Source: Actinomyces sp. (GTDB lineage Bacteria > Actinomycetota > Actinomycetes > Actinomycetales > Actinomycetaceae). From it: 43,877 nt of DNA. The translations under genes and the position numbers were made by a program. Positions 30,061-39,109 of the stretch are shown piece after piece. The notes beneath the pieces were generated by a model, which was not told the DNA's origin, did no database searches, and saw only the letters and a list, made by a program, of their open reading frames with translations. The DNA lies in the NCBI GenBank assembly GCA_018375675.1, contig JAHACW010000013.1:1-43877 (forward strand), written 5' to 3'. The number at the start of each line of letters is the position of its first letter. Within the stretch, counting starts at the first letter, position 1.

Positions 30061-30606
30061 ATGGCCCCGCGTCTGAAGGAAAAGTACGTCTCCGAGATCC
30101 GCGAGGCGCTCCGTGCTGAGTTCAAGCACGAGAACGTCATGCAGGTCGGCGGACTGACGAAGATCGTTGTCAACATGGGTGTCGGCGAGGCCGCTCGCGA
30201 CTCGAAGGCACTCGAGGGCGCGATCCGCGACCTCACCGCGATCACCGGCCAGAAGCCCGTGACCACCCGCGCCAAGAAGTCCATCGCGCAGTTCAAGCTG
30301 CGTGAGGGCCAGGCGATCGGTGCACACGTCACGCTTCGCGGCGACCGCATGTGGGAGTTCCTGGACCGCCTCCTCTCGACGGCGCTTCCCCGTATCCGTG
30401 ACTTCCGCGGACTGTCTTCCAAGCAGTTCGACGGTCACGGCAACTACACCTTCGGTCTCACGGAACAGTCGATGTTCCACGAGATCGATCAGGACTCGAT
30501 CGACCGAGTGCGCGGCATGGACATCACGGTTGTCACCTCGGCCACCACCGACGAAGAGGGTCGCGCCCTTCTCCGTCACCTCGGCTTCCCGTTCAAGGAG
30601 GACTGA
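30061..30606 (+). CDS. rplE: 50S ribosomal protein L5
   Basis: This 181-residue protein binds 5S rRNA with L18 and bridges to S13 in the 30S head. [46 protein letters not shown] and the [20 protein letters not shown] segment (core [17 protein letters not shown]) are present. It starts two bases after the rplX stop and ends three bases before rpsN, which reflects tight packing of the spc genes. Confidence 0.98.
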   Translation: MAPRLKEKYVSEIREALRAEFKHENVMQVGGLTKIVVNMGVGEAARDSKALEGAIRDLTAITGQKPVTTRAKKSIAQFKLREGQAIGAHVTLRGDRMWEFLDRLLSTALPRIRDFRGLSSKQFDGHGNYTFGLTEQSMFHEIDQDSIDRVRGMDITVVTSATTDEEGRALLRHLGFPFKED

Positions 30607-30609
30607 CCC

Positions 30610-30795
30610 ATGGCCAAGACATCCCTGAAGGTCAAGGCTGCCCGCAAGCCGAAGTTCGGCGTGCGTGCCTACACCCGGTGCAACCGTTGCGGTCGTCCGC
30701 ACTCGGTGTACCGCAAGTTCGGACTGTGCCGCGTGTGCCTGCGCGAGCTCGCCCACCGTGGCGAACTCCCCGGTGTCACCAAGAGCAGCTGGTAA
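30610..30795 (+). CDS. rpsN: 30S ribosomal protein S14, short zinc-binding (type Z)
   Basis: This 61-residue protein has a CxxC...CxxC zinc site (C24, C27, C40, C43 in RCNRCGRP and LCRVCLRE). This makes it the short zinc-dependent form. Many actinobacteria also keep a longer zinc-free S14 under zinc (Zur) control elsewhere in the genome; none is in this window. GAGGACTGACCC supplies the binding site. It starts 3 nt after rplE. A 62-nt gap with a hairpin follows. Confidence 0.98.
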   Translation: MAKTSLKVKAARKPKFGVRAYTRCNRCGRPHSVYRKFGLCRVCLRELAHRGELPGVTKSSW

Positions 30796-30801
30796 AACGA
30801 A

Positions 30802-30837
30802 CGTCGCAGGTCCCGGGTAACCGGAGAAACCGCGACG
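30802..30837 (+). promoter_or_regulatory. Hairpin in the rpsN-rpsH gap
   Basis: CGTCGC (30802-30807) pairs with GCGACG (30832-30837). After one unpaired A, GGT (30809-30811) pairs with ACC (30829-30831), and a CCGG/CCGG pair may close the tip. It sits just upstream of the rpsH ribosome binding site. S8 is the spc-operon regulator in E. coli, so an S8-binding site is possible but was not matched to a consensus. Confidence 0.4.
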
Positions 30838-30857
30838 AGGAAGGGGAATAAACCCCC

Positions 30858-31256
30858 ATGACAATGACAGACCCGATTGCAGATATGCTGACGCGTCTGC
30901 GCAACGCGACTCGTGCGCACCACGATGCGGTCTCCATGCCGTACTCGAAGCTCAAGAACGCGATTGCGAACATCCTGGTCGAGGAAGGCTACATTGCCTC
31001 GACCTCCGTCGAGGATGCCCGCGTGGGCAAGACCCTGACGATCAACCTGAAGTACGGCTCGCACCGCGAGGCCGCGATCCAGGGGCTCAAGCGCGTGTCC
31101 AAGCCTGGTCTGCGCGTGTACGCCAAGTCCACCAACCTGCCCAAGGTCCGCGGCGGCCTCGGCGTGGCGATCCTGTCCACGTCCTCCGGCCTGCTCACCG
31201 ACCGTCAGGCAGCCGAGAAGGGTGTGGGTGGGGAAGTCCTCGCCTACATCTGGTGA
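30858..31256 (+). CDS. rpsH: 30S ribosomal protein S8
   Basis: This 132-residue protein organises the central domain of 16S r[19 protein letters not shown], the [20 protein letters not shown] segment and the C-terminal [21 protein letters not shown] (core [11 protein letters not shown]) are diagnostic. ATG 30858 is chosen over ATG 30864 because AGGAAGGGG upstream is better spaced for it. It is separated from rpsN by a structured gap, and rplF follows after 15 nt. Confidence 0.97.
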   Translation: MTMTDPIADMLTRLRNATRAHHDAVSMPYSKLKNAIANILVEEGYIASTSVEDARVGKTLTINLKYGSHREAAIQGLKRVSKPGLRVYAKSTNLPKVRGGLGVAILSTSSGLLTDRQAAEKGVGGEVLAYIW

Positions 31257-31271
31257 TGAGGAGGCTGAACA

Positions 31272-31814
31272 ATGTCGCGAATTGGTAAGAACCCCATCGC
31301 AATCCCCGCCGGTGTTGACGTCACGATCGACGGCCAGAACGTGTCGGTGAAGGGCCCCAAGGGCACCCTCTCCCACGTCGTTGCCGAGCCGATCACCGCC
31401 AAGATCGAAGACGGCCAGGTTATCGTCGAGCGTCCTAACGACGAGCGCACCTCGCGTTCGCTCCACGGACTGTCCCGCACCCTGATCGCTAACATGATCG
31501 TCGGCGTGACCGAGGGCTACAAGAAGGATCTCGAAATCACGGGTACCGGTTACCGCGTGGTCGCCAAGGGCAAGGACCTCGAGTTCTCCCTGGGCTTCTC
31601 CCACACGATCACCATCACCCCGCCCGAGGGCATCGAGTTCACGATTGCGCCGAAGTCCCAGACGCTGTTCACGGTGTCCGGAATCGACAAGCAGCTCGTC
31701 GGTGAGACCGCTGCTCGCATCCGCAAGCTGAAGAAGCCGGAGCCCTACAAGGGCAAGGGCATCCACTACGTGGGCGAGACCATCCGTCGCAAGGTCGGAA
31801 AGGCTGGTAAGTGA
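31272..31814 (+). CDS. rplF: 50S ribosomal protein L6
   Basis: This 180-residue protein has two tandem RNA-binding repeats near the factor-binding centre. [15 protein letters not shown], the [23 protein letters not shown] segment (core [19 protein letters not shown]) and the C-terminal [14 protein letters not shown] motif are present. Length is normal. GAGGAGGC lies upstream. Its TGA overlaps the rplR ATG by one base. Confidence 0.98.
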   Translation: MSRIGKNPIAIPAGVDVTIDGQNVSVKGPKGTLSHVVAEPITAKIEDGQVIVERPNDERTSRSLHGLSRTLIANMIVGVTEGYKKDLEITGTGYRVVAKGKDLEFSLGFSHTITITPPEGIEFTIAPKSQTLFTVSGIDKQLVGETAARIRKLKKPEPYKGKGIHYVGETIRRKVGKAGK

Positions 31815-32185
31815 TGGCTTACTCGATCAAGGGCAAGGGCAAGTTCGTCGCTCGCAAGCGCCGTCACCTCCGCCTCCGCAAGAAGATCAACGGCACGCCC
31901 GAGCGTCCCCGTCTGGTCGTCACCCGTTCGAACCGCCACATGGTGGCTCAGGTTATCGACGATACGGTTGGTCACACCCTGGTGTCGGCCTCCGACATCG
32001 AGACCGAGGTCGCTGGTTCCGAGGGCACGAAGACCGACAAGGCTCGCAAGGTCGGCGCACTGATCGCCGAGCGTGCGAAGGCTGCCGGTATCTCCGCTGT
32101 CGTCTTCGACCGCGGTGGTAACAAGTACGCAGGTCGCGTTGCGGCCGTTGCCGAGGCCGCCCGTGAGGGCGGACTCGAGCTGTGA
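31814..32185 (+). CDS. rplR: 50S ribosomal protein L18
   Basis: This 123-residue protein binds 5S rRNA together with L5. Basic [33 protein letters not shown] and the C-terminal [22 protein letters not shown] (core [18 protein letters not shown]) fit the family. An in-frame GTG at 31811 directly precedes ATG 31814; the ATG is preferred. It is in standard spc order before rpsE. Confidence 0.97.
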   Translation: MAYSIKGKGKFVARKRRHLRLRKKINGTPERPRLVVTRSNRHMVAQVIDDTVGHTLVSASDIETEVAGSEGTKTDKARKVGALIAERAKAAGISAVVFDRGGNKYAGRVAAVAEAAREGGLEL

Positions 32186-32213
32186 ACGAGCCGAAAGAAA
32201 GAGAGATCATCTG

Positions 32214-32903
32214 ATGGCTGCACAGCAGCGAGACAGGAACGGTTCGGGCGCGGGCGAGAACAACGATCGCCGTGAGCGCCGCTCCGGCCGCGGCAACGAT
32301 CGCGATAACCGCCGGAACAACGAAAACAAGAACGAGTACATCGAGCGCGTCGTGACGATCAACCGCGTCTCCAAGGTTGTGAAGGGTGGACGTCGTTTCT
32401 CCTTCACCGCCCTGGTTGTCGTGGGTGACGGCGAAGGCACGGTGGGCGTCGGCTACGGAAAGGCCAAGGAAGTTCCTCAGGCTATTTCCAAGGGCGTCGA
32501 GGAGGCGAAGAAGAACTTCTTCCGCGTCCCGATGATCCGCCGCACGATTACGCACGTGGTGCAGGGCCGCGACACCGCCGGTGTCGTCCTCCTGCGTCCG
32601 GCTGCCCCCGGTACCGGCGTTATCGCCGGCGGCCCGGTGCGCGCCGTCCTGGAGGCCGCAGGCGTCCACGACGTGCTCACCAAGTCGCTGGGCTCGTCCA
32701 ACGCGATCAACATCGTCCACGCGACGGTTGACGCACTCAAGCAGCTCGAGCAGCCCGAGGCTGTCGCCGCACGTCGCGGCCTGCCCCTCGAGCGCGTTGC
32801 TCCCGCGTCCATGCTGCGCGCTCGCGCAGAGGGCGAGGCCGAGAAGCGCGCCGCTGCCGAGGCCGCCGAGGCCGACAAGGCCGCTGCAGGGGAGGCTAAG
32901 TGA
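32214..32903 (+). CDS. rpsE: 30S ribosomal protein S5
   Basis: This 229-residue protein helps decoding fidelity and mRNA entry. A ~40-residue Arg/Asn/Gly-rich N-terminal extension precedes the double-stranded RNA-binding core ([20 protein letters not shown], broken as [14 protein letters not shown]). The conserved [20 protein letters not shown] and the C-terminal [16 protein letters not shown] follow. An Ala/Glu/Lys tail of ~30 residues ends it. The frame is open upstream to 32073, but that part lies within rplR; ATG 32214 with AAAGAGAG is the start. rpmD overlaps its stop. Confidence 0.97.
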   Translation: MAAQQRDRNGSGAGENNDRRERRSGRGNDRDNRRNNENKNEYIERVVTINRVSKVVKGGRRFSFTALVVVGDGEGTVGVGYGKAKEVPQAISKGVEEAKKNFFRVPMIRRTITHVVQGRDTAGVVLLRPAAPGTGVIAGGPVRAVLEAAGVHDVLTKSLGSSNAINIVHATVDALKQLEQPEAVAARRGLPLERVAPASMLRARAEGEAEKRAAAEAAEADKAAAGEAK

Positions 32904-33088
32904 TGGCGAAGAACATCAAGATCACGCAGGTCAAGTCCTCTGCTCACGCGAAGCAGAACATGAAGGACACGCTGCGCACCCTCGGGCTGCGCAAGATCGG
33001 CCAGAGTGTCGTGCGTGAGCAGACGGATGCCGTTCTGGGCGCCGTTCGCACCGTGCGTCACCTGGTGACCGCTGAGGAGGTCGACTGA
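32903..33088 (+). CDS. rpmD: 50S ribosomal protein L30
   Basis: This 61-residue small 50S protein matches the family: [31 protein letters not shown] (core [14 protein letters not shown]). Its ATG overlaps the rpsE stop by one base (TGATG); an in-frame GTG three bases earlier is less likely. It ends two bases before rplO. Confidence 0.97.
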   Translation: MAKNIKITQVKSSAHAKQNMKDTLRTLGLRKIGQSVVREQTDAVLGAVRTVRHLVTAEEVD

Positions 33089-33090
33089 CA

Positions 33091-33555
33091 ATGGCGGACT
33101 CCACGAACAAGACGCAGATCGTTAAGCTGCACCACCTGCGTCCTGCCCCGGGAGCCAAGACCGCGAAGACCCGCGTGGGTCGCGGTGAAGGTTCGAAGGG
33201 TAAGACCGCTGGCCGTGGCACCAAGGGCACCAAGGCCCGTTACCAGGTTGCTGCCGGCTTTGAGGGTGGCCAGATGCCGATTCACATGCGTCTGCCGAAG
33301 CTTCGCGGCTTCAAGAACCCCTTCCGCGTTGAGTACCAGGTCGTGAACGTTGGCAAGCTCGGGGAGCTCTTCCCCGAGGGCGGCAAGGTCACGGTTGAGG
33401 ATCTCATCGCCAAGCACGCCGTTCGAGACTCCGCGCCCGTCAAGGTGCTCGGTACCGGCGAACTGAGCGTGAAGCTCGAGGTTGAGGTCGACTCCTGGTC
33501 GTCCTCTGCCGAGGCGAAGATCACGGCTGCCGGCGGGTCCATCTCGGCTCGCTGA
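33091..33555 (+). CDS. rplO: 50S ribosomal protein L15
   Basis: This 154-residue protein has a long Gly/Arg/Lys-rich N-terminal arm that threads into 23S rRNA ([19 protein letters not shown]), then a globular part with [20 protein letters not shown] (core [16 protein letters not shown]). It is the last gene of the uninterrupted S10-spc run. A perfect terminator hairpin begins 5 nt after its stop, so secY, which follows L15 directly in many bacteria, is a separate unit here. Confidence 0.98.
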   Translation: MADSTNKTQIVKLHHLRPAPGAKTAKTRVGRGEGSKGKTAGRGTKGTKARYQVAAGFEGGQMPIHMRLPKLRGFKNPFRVEYQVVNVGKLGELFPEGGKVTVEDLIAKHAVRDSAPVKVLGTGELSVKLEVEVDSWSSSAEAKITAAGGSISAR

Positions 33556-33560
33556 CGCTG

Positions 33561-33594
33561 AACGGGGGTGGTCCCGCGAGGGACCACCCCCGTT
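33561..33594 (+). terminator. Terminator after rplO
   Basis: A perfect 15-bp stem, AACGGGGGTGGTCCC (33561-33575) with 33580-33594, closes a GCGA tetraloop and begins 5 nt after the stop. It closes the S10-spc transcription unit. Confidence 0.9.
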
Positions 33595-33812
33595 ACGTGT
33601 CTGTGTTTTCGCGGGTGAAGAGCTGTCAAAGTGCTTTTCGTCCGCGAAAGCGACTCGCCCCAGCGCATGGGGCTTTCGCGCGCCGCGTCTCGTTAAATAT
33701 GCGGCAATGCGCTTTTTTAATGATTGGATATCGCCAACCACTACCCGTGTCGGGTAAGCTGGATCAGTCTAGGGGCTTTGCCCCGCATGCCCATCACCCG
33801 TAGGAGGAAGCC
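33595..33812 (+). promoter_or_regulatory. secY upstream region
   Basis: This 218-base gap must hold the secY promoter, because a strong terminator precedes it. TAAGCT (33755-33760) in GGGTAAGCT is a possible -10, without a clear -35. GGGGC-TTT-GCCCC (33772-33784) is a small hairpin 17 nt before the AGGAGG of secY. Nothing is firmly assigned. Confidence 0.3.
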
Positions 33813-35101
<1,289 letters not shown>

Positions 35102-35105
<4 letters not shown>

Positions 35106-35680
35106 CAGTCGTCATCCTCCTCGGCCCTCCCGGAGCTGGCAAGGGCACCCAGGCCTCGCGCATCGCTGAGCGCCTTGGTATCCCGGCTATTTCGACGGGC
35201 GACATCTTCCGTGCCAACATGGCGGAAGGTACGGAGATTGGCAAGCAGGCGCAGGCCTACATGGACCGCGGTGAGTTCGTTCCGGACTCGGTCACGAACG
35301 CCATGGTGAAGGCACGCCTCGCAGCCCCCGACGCTGCCGACGGTTTCCTCCTCGACGGCTACCCGCGTTCCGTGGAGCAGGCGCACGTCCTGCGCGACAT
35401 GCTCCTCGATCTGGGTAAGTCCATTGACGTCGTCCTGGAGATCCAGGTGGATGAGGACGAGGTCGTGGAGCGTATGCTCAAGCGCGCTCAGGAGCAGCAC
35501 CGCACGGATGACACTGAGCCCGTCATGCGTCACCGCCTGGAGGTCTACCACCAGCAGACGCTGCCCGTCGCCACCTACTACGTCGATCAGGATCTCCTGG
35601 AGGTCGTCGATGGCAGTGGCACGATCGACGAGGTCACGGCTCGCATTTTCGAGATCCTCGACTCGGTGGCAAAGAACTAA
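35102..35680 (+). CDS. adk: Adenylate kinase
   Basis: This 192-residue enzyme interconverts ATP + AMP and 2 ADP. The P-loop GPPGAGKGTQA (residues 7-17), the AMP-site DGYPRS and the ISTGDIFR motif are present. The LID region (KRAQEQHRTDDTEPVMRHRL, near 125-145) is the short form without the zinc-finger cysteines, typical of actinobacteria. It overlaps the secY stop by 4 bases and ends 3 bases before map, so the three are translated as one unit. Confidence 0.97.
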
Positions 35681-35683
35681 GCG

Positions 35684-36592
35684 ATGCCACGCATTGAACT
35701 GAAGTCCGCGCAGGAGCTTCGATGGATGCGCGAGGCCGGCCTGGTCGTCGCGTCCATCCACGAGGCCCTGCGCGGTGCCATTCGCCCCGGCGTCACGACG
35801 CGTGAGCTGGACGAGGTGAGCGCCCAGGCGATCGTCGACGGGGGAGCGACTTCCAACTTCAAGGGCTACTACGGCTATCCGGCGACGGTGTGCATTTCCG
35901 TGAACGACGTGATCGTTCACGGCATCCCGGGCGACTATGAGCTGGCTCCTGGCGACATCGTGTCCTTCGACTGCGGCGCGTATGTGGAACGCGGCGGTCG
36001 CCAGTGGCACGGGGACGCTGCCTTCAGTGTCATCGTTGGCGAAACCTTCGTGTCGGACGCTGACTTCGCGGCGGGGGAGCGTGCTACCGGCGCTATCGCC
36101 GGAGTGGACGAGAACCTGCTGCGTGAGCGTCGCCAGCTCGACGCCGTGACGCGAGAGTCCCTGTGGGCTGCCCTGGCGGGGCTCGCGACCGGCAAGCGCA
36201 TAAGCGCGGTCGGCAACGCGGTTGAGACCGTTGTTGCGGAGAACGCGCTCATCAACGGCTGGGAAGCCGGCATTATCGAGGAATTCGTTGGCCACGGCAT
36301 CGGCACGAAGATGCACATGCCGCCGGACGTCCTCAACTACAACGTCCGCGGCATTCAGGCTCGCCTCAAGCCGGGCATGGTTCTGGCGGTCGAGCCGATG
36401 CTCACCCGCGGCGACATCGCCTCGCAGACGGATGATGACGAGTGGACGGTGCGCACGGTCGATGGTCGCGATGCCGCTCACTGGGAGCATTCGATCGCGA
36501 TCACCGAGGATGGTGTCTCCGTCCTCACGGCGCGCGATGGGGGAGTGGCCGGACTGGCGCCCTATGGTGTCACCCCGGTGTCGCTCGACTGA
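35684..36592 (+). CDS. map: Type I methionine aminopeptidase
   Basis: This 302-residue metalloprotease removes N-terminal Met from new proteins. The five metal ligands are recognisable: D in SFDCGA, D in HGDAAF, H in FVGHGIG, E in AVEPML and E in HWEHSIAI. The substrate-positioning His is in VHGIPG. It is about 40 residues longer than E. coli Map, partly through an Asp/Ala/Arg-rich stretch near residues 120-160. It is the last gene of secY-adk-map, starting 3 nt after adk, with a terminator 17 nt beyond. Confidence 0.97.
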   Translation: MPRIELKSAQELRWMREAGLVVASIHEALRGAIRPGVTTRELDEVSAQAIVDGGATSNFKGYYGYPATVCISVNDVIVHGIPGDYELAPGDIVSFDCGAYVERGGRQWHGDAAFSVIVGETFVSDADFAAGERATGAIAGVDENLLRERRQLDAVTRESLWAALAGLATGKRISAVGNAVETVVAENALINGWEAGIIEEFVGHGIGTKMHMPPDVLNYNVRGIQARLKPGMVLAVEPMLTRGDIASQTDDDEWTVRTVDGRDAAHWEHSIAITEDGVSVLTARDGGVAGLAPYGVTPVSLD

Positions 36593-36608
36593 CACGACGT
36601 ATGGCTGC

Positions 36609-36639
36609 GGGCCCGGTACCTCACTCAGGTGCCGGGCCC
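36609..36639 (+). terminator. Terminator of secY-adk-map
   Basis: A 13-bp stem, GGGCCCGGTACCT (36609-36621) with 36627-36639 (one G-U), closes a 5-nt loop, 17 nt after the map stop. Confidence 0.85.
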
Positions 36640-36676
36640 GAGTCGTTCGTCGACGAGGTCGAGGCCGGACCGCCGC

Positions 36677-36754
36677 TGTTCCTGCTGGCAGCGCCACCGG
36701 TGTTCCTGCTGGCTGCGCCACCGGTGTTCCTGCTGGCTGCGCCACCGGTGTTCC
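36677..36754. repeat. 24-bp tandem repeat, 3.25 copies
   Basis: The unit TGTTCCTGCTGGCWGCGCCA plus CCGG starts at 36677, 36701 and 36725, with a partial fourth copy at 36749-36754. The copies differ at one base (CA or CT). A length divisible by three keeps several frames open, with translations such as NTGGAASR on the minus strand. No start signal supports coding. Confidence 0.9.
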
Positions 36755-36770
36755 GGGCGCCGTCGGGCCC

Positions 36771-36837
36771 GCCCGCCCGCTCGCCGGCCGCGCTGCGAGC
36801 TTCGCTCGGCGCGTCGCCTCGAAGCCCGGCCAGGCCC
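36771..36837. repeat. 67-nt dispersed GC-rich repeat, copy A
   Basis: This matches 43809-43875 at 63 of 67 positions, including 49 of 50 in the core that begins CCGCGCTGCGAGCTTCGCTC. The core can form CGAGC-TTC-GCTCG. It lies 131 nt beyond the map terminator, in the same orientation as copy B relative to its upstream operon. Confidence 0.85.
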
Positions 36838-36977
36838 TGCGGCCCCGCCGGCGCCCTCCACACTGGTGGTGCGCAGCACACTGCCACGGCCAAGGCGTGT
36901 AGAACGCGAATGGCCGTCGGCGATTCGATGCGCGGCCAGGCCGCGTCCCCGTGCCTTCTGAGTCTTCTTCGCCAATT

Positions 36978-37082
36978 TCGCATGCAATTCCCCTGCGACT
37001 ATTTCGAACCATGGTTTCGCAGCGTTGGAGTTACAACGTATTGAGGCTTCGTTGAATCTTCGTCCAATCGAATTGCATGCGA
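36978..37082. repeat. AT-richer segment bounded by a 13-bp inverted repeat
   Basis: TCGCATGCAATTC (36978-36990) and GAATTGCATGCGA (37070-37082) are perfect inverted repeats 79 bases apart. Inside lie CTGCGA/TCGCAG (36993-36998, 37017-37022) around the palindrome AACCATGGTT (37007-37016), and TTGGA/TCCAA (37025-37029, 37063-37067). The segment is less GC-rich than its surroundings. It could be a structured RNA or a small mobile-element remnant. Confidence 0.65.
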
Positions 37083-37222
37083 CATTTGTGTGGTCGGGCC
37101 CCGTGGTCTGCCGAAGGACAATAACCTGCGAGTGCCTGCACTCTGCTCAATCAGTCTGTACGGATGCGCCTTAGTGCTTGTGCGTCGTGAGGCCCGTGGT
37201 TCCCTCTGTTTGGGACTTATCC

Positions 37223-37319
37223 GGATAGGATGCGCGCATCCGGATAGGTTATGCGCAGCCGGATAGGTTAGTAAGCTATCCGGATGTTCGTTTCCTATCC
37301 GGATGTTGGTTACCTATCC
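37223..37319. repeat. 97-bp periodic inverted array, copy 2 (3 + 3 heptamers)
   Basis: GGATAGG starts at 37223, 37242 and 37261. CCTATCC starts at 37275 (reads GCTATCC), 37294 and 37313. Spacing is 19 nt within each arm and 14 nt across the centre, exactly as at 579-675. Most sites extend to CCGGATAGG or CCTATCCGG. The 12-nt spacers do not match those of copy 1. It lies 296 nt upstream of infA. Confidence 0.88.
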
Positions 37320-37392
37320 GGATGTGTGTTGGAGGCAGTGGCCGGTGCGCGCTCGGTTGGCACTCTGCGCTGAGGGGTGCAGTGAAGCGCGG

Positions 37393-37412
37393 TGTGCCCC
37401 GGCCTCGTCGAT
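37393..37412 (+). promoter_or_regulatory. TGTGCCCCGGCCTCGTCGAT word upstream of infA
   Basis: Identical over 20 bases to 18636-18655 upstream of rpsL, in the same orientation, and without a pairing arm. GATGAAATGTGAC follows at 37438-37450. Confidence 0.5.
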
Positions 37413-37614
37413 ATAAGACAGACTGCGGCGGCGATTCGATGAAATGTGACGCATTAAACGTGAGCGAACCGACAGGGACCCCGACTACCGCCGATGGGCG
37501 TCAATGCCGTAGAGTAGTTCCTTGGGCGTATCTGCATCCGGCATTTGTTGGTGCACTATGCCTAGCGGCATCCGCCGCAACCTATCCGAGACATGTAGAG
37601 GATAAACGGAGGAT

Positions 37615-37836
37615 ATGGCGAAGAAAGACGGCGTCATTGAGATGGAAGGCACGGTCGTTGAGGCCCTGCCTAACGCGATGTTCCGTGTGGAACTGAAGAA
37701 TGGCCACGTGGTTCTCGGCCACATTGCGGGAAAGATGCGTCAGCACTACATCCGCATCCTGCCCGAGGATCGAGTTGTCGTCGAGCTGAGTCCCTACGAC
37801 CTCTCCCGAGGCCGTATCGTTTACCGCTACAAGTGA
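37615..37836 (+). CDS. infA: Translation initiation factor IF-1
   Basis: This 73-residue OB-fold protein blocks the A site during initiation. [40 protein letters not shown] (core [14 protein letters not shown]) and the end [12 protein letters not shown] are diagnostic. GGAGG (37608-37612) lies very close to the ATG; a second GAGG at 37598-37601 is more distant. It leads the alpha group infA-rpmJ-rpsM-rpsK-rpoA-rplQ. Confidence 0.98.
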   Translation: MAKKDGVIEMEGTVVEALPNAMFRVELKNGHVVLGHIAGKMRQHYIRILPEDRVVVELSPYDLSRGRIVYRYK

Positions 37837-37876
37837 CCCGACACAAACTGCCCGCCGGGCAGTGGAGGTAACAACC

Positions 37877-37990
37877 ATGAAGGTCAAGCCGAGTGTCAAG
37901 AAGATCTGTGACAAGTGCAAGGTGATTCGTCGCCACGGCAACGTCATGGTCATCTGCGACAACCCCAGGCACAAGCAGCGCCAGGGCTGA
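37877..37990 (+). CDS. rpmJ: 50S ribosomal protein L36, zinc-binding form
   Basis: This 37-residue protein begins [19 protein letters not shown] and ends in HKQRQG. It has the CxxC...C...H zinc ribbon (C11, C14, C27, H32), so it is the zinc-dependent form. GGAGG at 37864-37868 is well placed for ATG 37877. It lies 40 nt after infA in the usual order. Confidence 0.97.
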   Translation: MKVKPSVKKICDKCKVIRRHGNVMVICDNPRHKQRQG

Positions 37991-38138
37991 GCCCCGCTGC
38001 GACCCGAGGGGCACTAGGCCCCACAGCATCACTCTAAGCACCCACCCGTGGGTGACCCTCGGTTCGGAGGCCGAGGCCGGGCTGCTCGCCCGGACTGAGC
38101 GATGACGACCTCCGATGAACAACTGGAGCAACATCACC

Positions 38139-38513
38139 ATGGCACGTATTGCCGGCGTCGACCTCCCCCGCGAGAAGCGGCTCGAGATCGCGCTCACATA
38201 CATCTACGGAGTCGGCCGCACCCGCGCGGCAGAGACCCTCGCCGCCACCGGCGTCAGCCCGGACACTCGCGTGAAGGACGCGACGGAAGAGGAACTCGTC
38301 AAGCTTCGTGACTACATTGAGGCAAACTTCAAGGTTGAGGGTGACCTCCGCCGTGAGGTTCAGGCCGACATTCGTCGCAAGATCGAAATCGGTTCGTACC
38401 AGGGCCTTCGCCACCGTCGTGGCCTGCCGGTCCACGGTCAGCGCACCAAGACCAACGCGCGTACCCGCAAGGGCCCCAAGCGCACCGTTGCAGGCAAGAA
38501 GAAGGCCAAGTAA
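38139..38513 (+). CDS. rpsM: 30S ribosomal protein S13
   Basis: This 124-residue protein in the 30S head contacts P-site tRNA and L5. [23 protein letters not shown] (core [20 protein letters not shown]), the [24 protein letters not shown] segment (core [19 protein letters not shown]) and the basic tail are standard. An upstream in-frame ATG at 38115 would add eight unrelated residues; ATG 38139 with GGAG at 38125-38128 is chosen. A 148-nt gap with small hairpins separates it from rpmJ. Confidence 0.97.
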   Translation: MARIAGVDLPREKRLEIALTYIYGVGRTRAAETLAATGVSPDTRVKDATEEELVKLRDYIEANFKVEGDLRREVQADIRRKIEIGSYQGLRHRRGLPVHGQRTKTNARTRKGPKRTVAGKKKAK

Positions 38514-38574
38514 GGCCTAGGAGAGCGCATCCCCTCGGGATAGCTTTCCGCGACAAGAAGGAACTGAACCAGAA

Positions 38575-38985
38575 ATGGCAGCAGCAAAGACCTCGCGCTC
38601 GGGCGGTGCCCGCAAGCCGCGTCGCAAGATTTCGAAGAACGTCACCAACGGCCACGCCTACATCAAGTCGACGTTCAACAACACCATCGTTTCCCTGACG
38701 GACCCCACGGGCGCGGTTGTCGCCTGGGCGTCCTCCGGCCAGGTTGGCTTCAAGGGTTCGCGTAAGTCCACCCCCTTCGCCGCGCAGCTCGCGGCCGAGG
38801 CCGCGGCTCGTCGCGCCCAGGAGCACGGCATGAAGAAGGTTGACGTTTTCGTGAAGGGTCCCGGCTCCGGCCGTGAGACCGCGATCCGTTCCCTCCAGGC
38901 CGCCGGCCTCGAGATCGGTTCGATCCAGGACGTCACGCCTCAGGCCTTCAACGGCACCCGCCCGCCGAAGCGCCGCCGCGGCTGA
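38575..38985 (+). CDS. rpsK: 30S ribosomal protein S11
   Basis: This 136-residue protein forms the 30S platform with S18 and lies by the Shine-Dalgarno helix. [41 protein letters not shown] and the C-terminal [18 protein letters not shown] are diagnostic. AAGGAAC lies upstream at 38559-38565. A 124-nt gap with three hairpins follows before rpoA. Confidence 0.98.
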   Translation: MAAAKTSRSGGARKPRRKISKNVTNGHAYIKSTFNNTIVSLTDPTGAVVAWASSGQVGFKGSRKSTPFAAQLAAEAAARRAQEHGMKKVDVFVKGPGSGRETAIRSLQAAGLEIGSIQDVTPQAFNGTRPPKRRRG

Positions 38986-38994
38986 CTTGTGGAC

Positions 38995-39060
38995 GGGAGG
39001 GCATTGCCCTCCCCACGTCTGAACCTTCGGGTTCTTACTCCCTTAGCCTGCTTCAGCAGG
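38995..39060 (+). promoter_or_regulatory. Three tandem hairpins in the rpsK-rpoA gap
   Basis: GGGAGGGC-ATT-GCCCTCCC (38995-39013), GAACC-TTCG-GGTTC (39021-39034, followed by TTACT) and CCTGCT-TC-AGCAGG (39047-39060). The rpoA start has its own AGAAAGGAA. The set may attenuate or process the mRNA so that alpha subunit is made at a different rate from S11 and S13. Confidence 0.5.
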
Positions 39061-39109
39061 TTCCCATATCCGGTGTCATATAGCGGGCACCGGCCAGAAA
39101 GGAATAGAC

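Larger units (their letters stand above)
36640..37614. other. Repeat-rich 1-kb gap between map and infA
   Basis: There is no credible gene on either strand. The gap holds, in order, a 24-bp tandem repeat, a 67-nt dispersed repeat, an AT-richer segment bounded by a 13-bp inverted repeat, the second 97-bp periodic array, and an unpaired TGTGCCCCGGCCTCGTCGAT word; each is entered separately. The infA promoter must lie in the last ~200 bases but was not identified. One extra AACCTATCC half-site lies at 37579-37587, 27 nt before the infA start. Confidence 0.7.

Noticed and set aside
36621..36983. A 120-codon minus-strand frame with NTGGAASR repeats
   Set aside because: The frame stays open because the 24-bp repeat length is divisible by three, and other frames are open too. 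No ribosome binding site or conserved flanking domain is visible.
37004..37019. TCGAACCATGGTTTCG as an SOS box
   Set aside because: Spacing is right but the right half departs from GTTCGA, and no DNA-damage gene is adjacent. It is kept only as a remark within the inverted-repeat segment.
36442..37044. A + strand frame continuing past the end of map in another frame
   Set aside because: It overlaps map out of frame and crosses a strong terminator; the translation is low-complexity from the tandem repeat.
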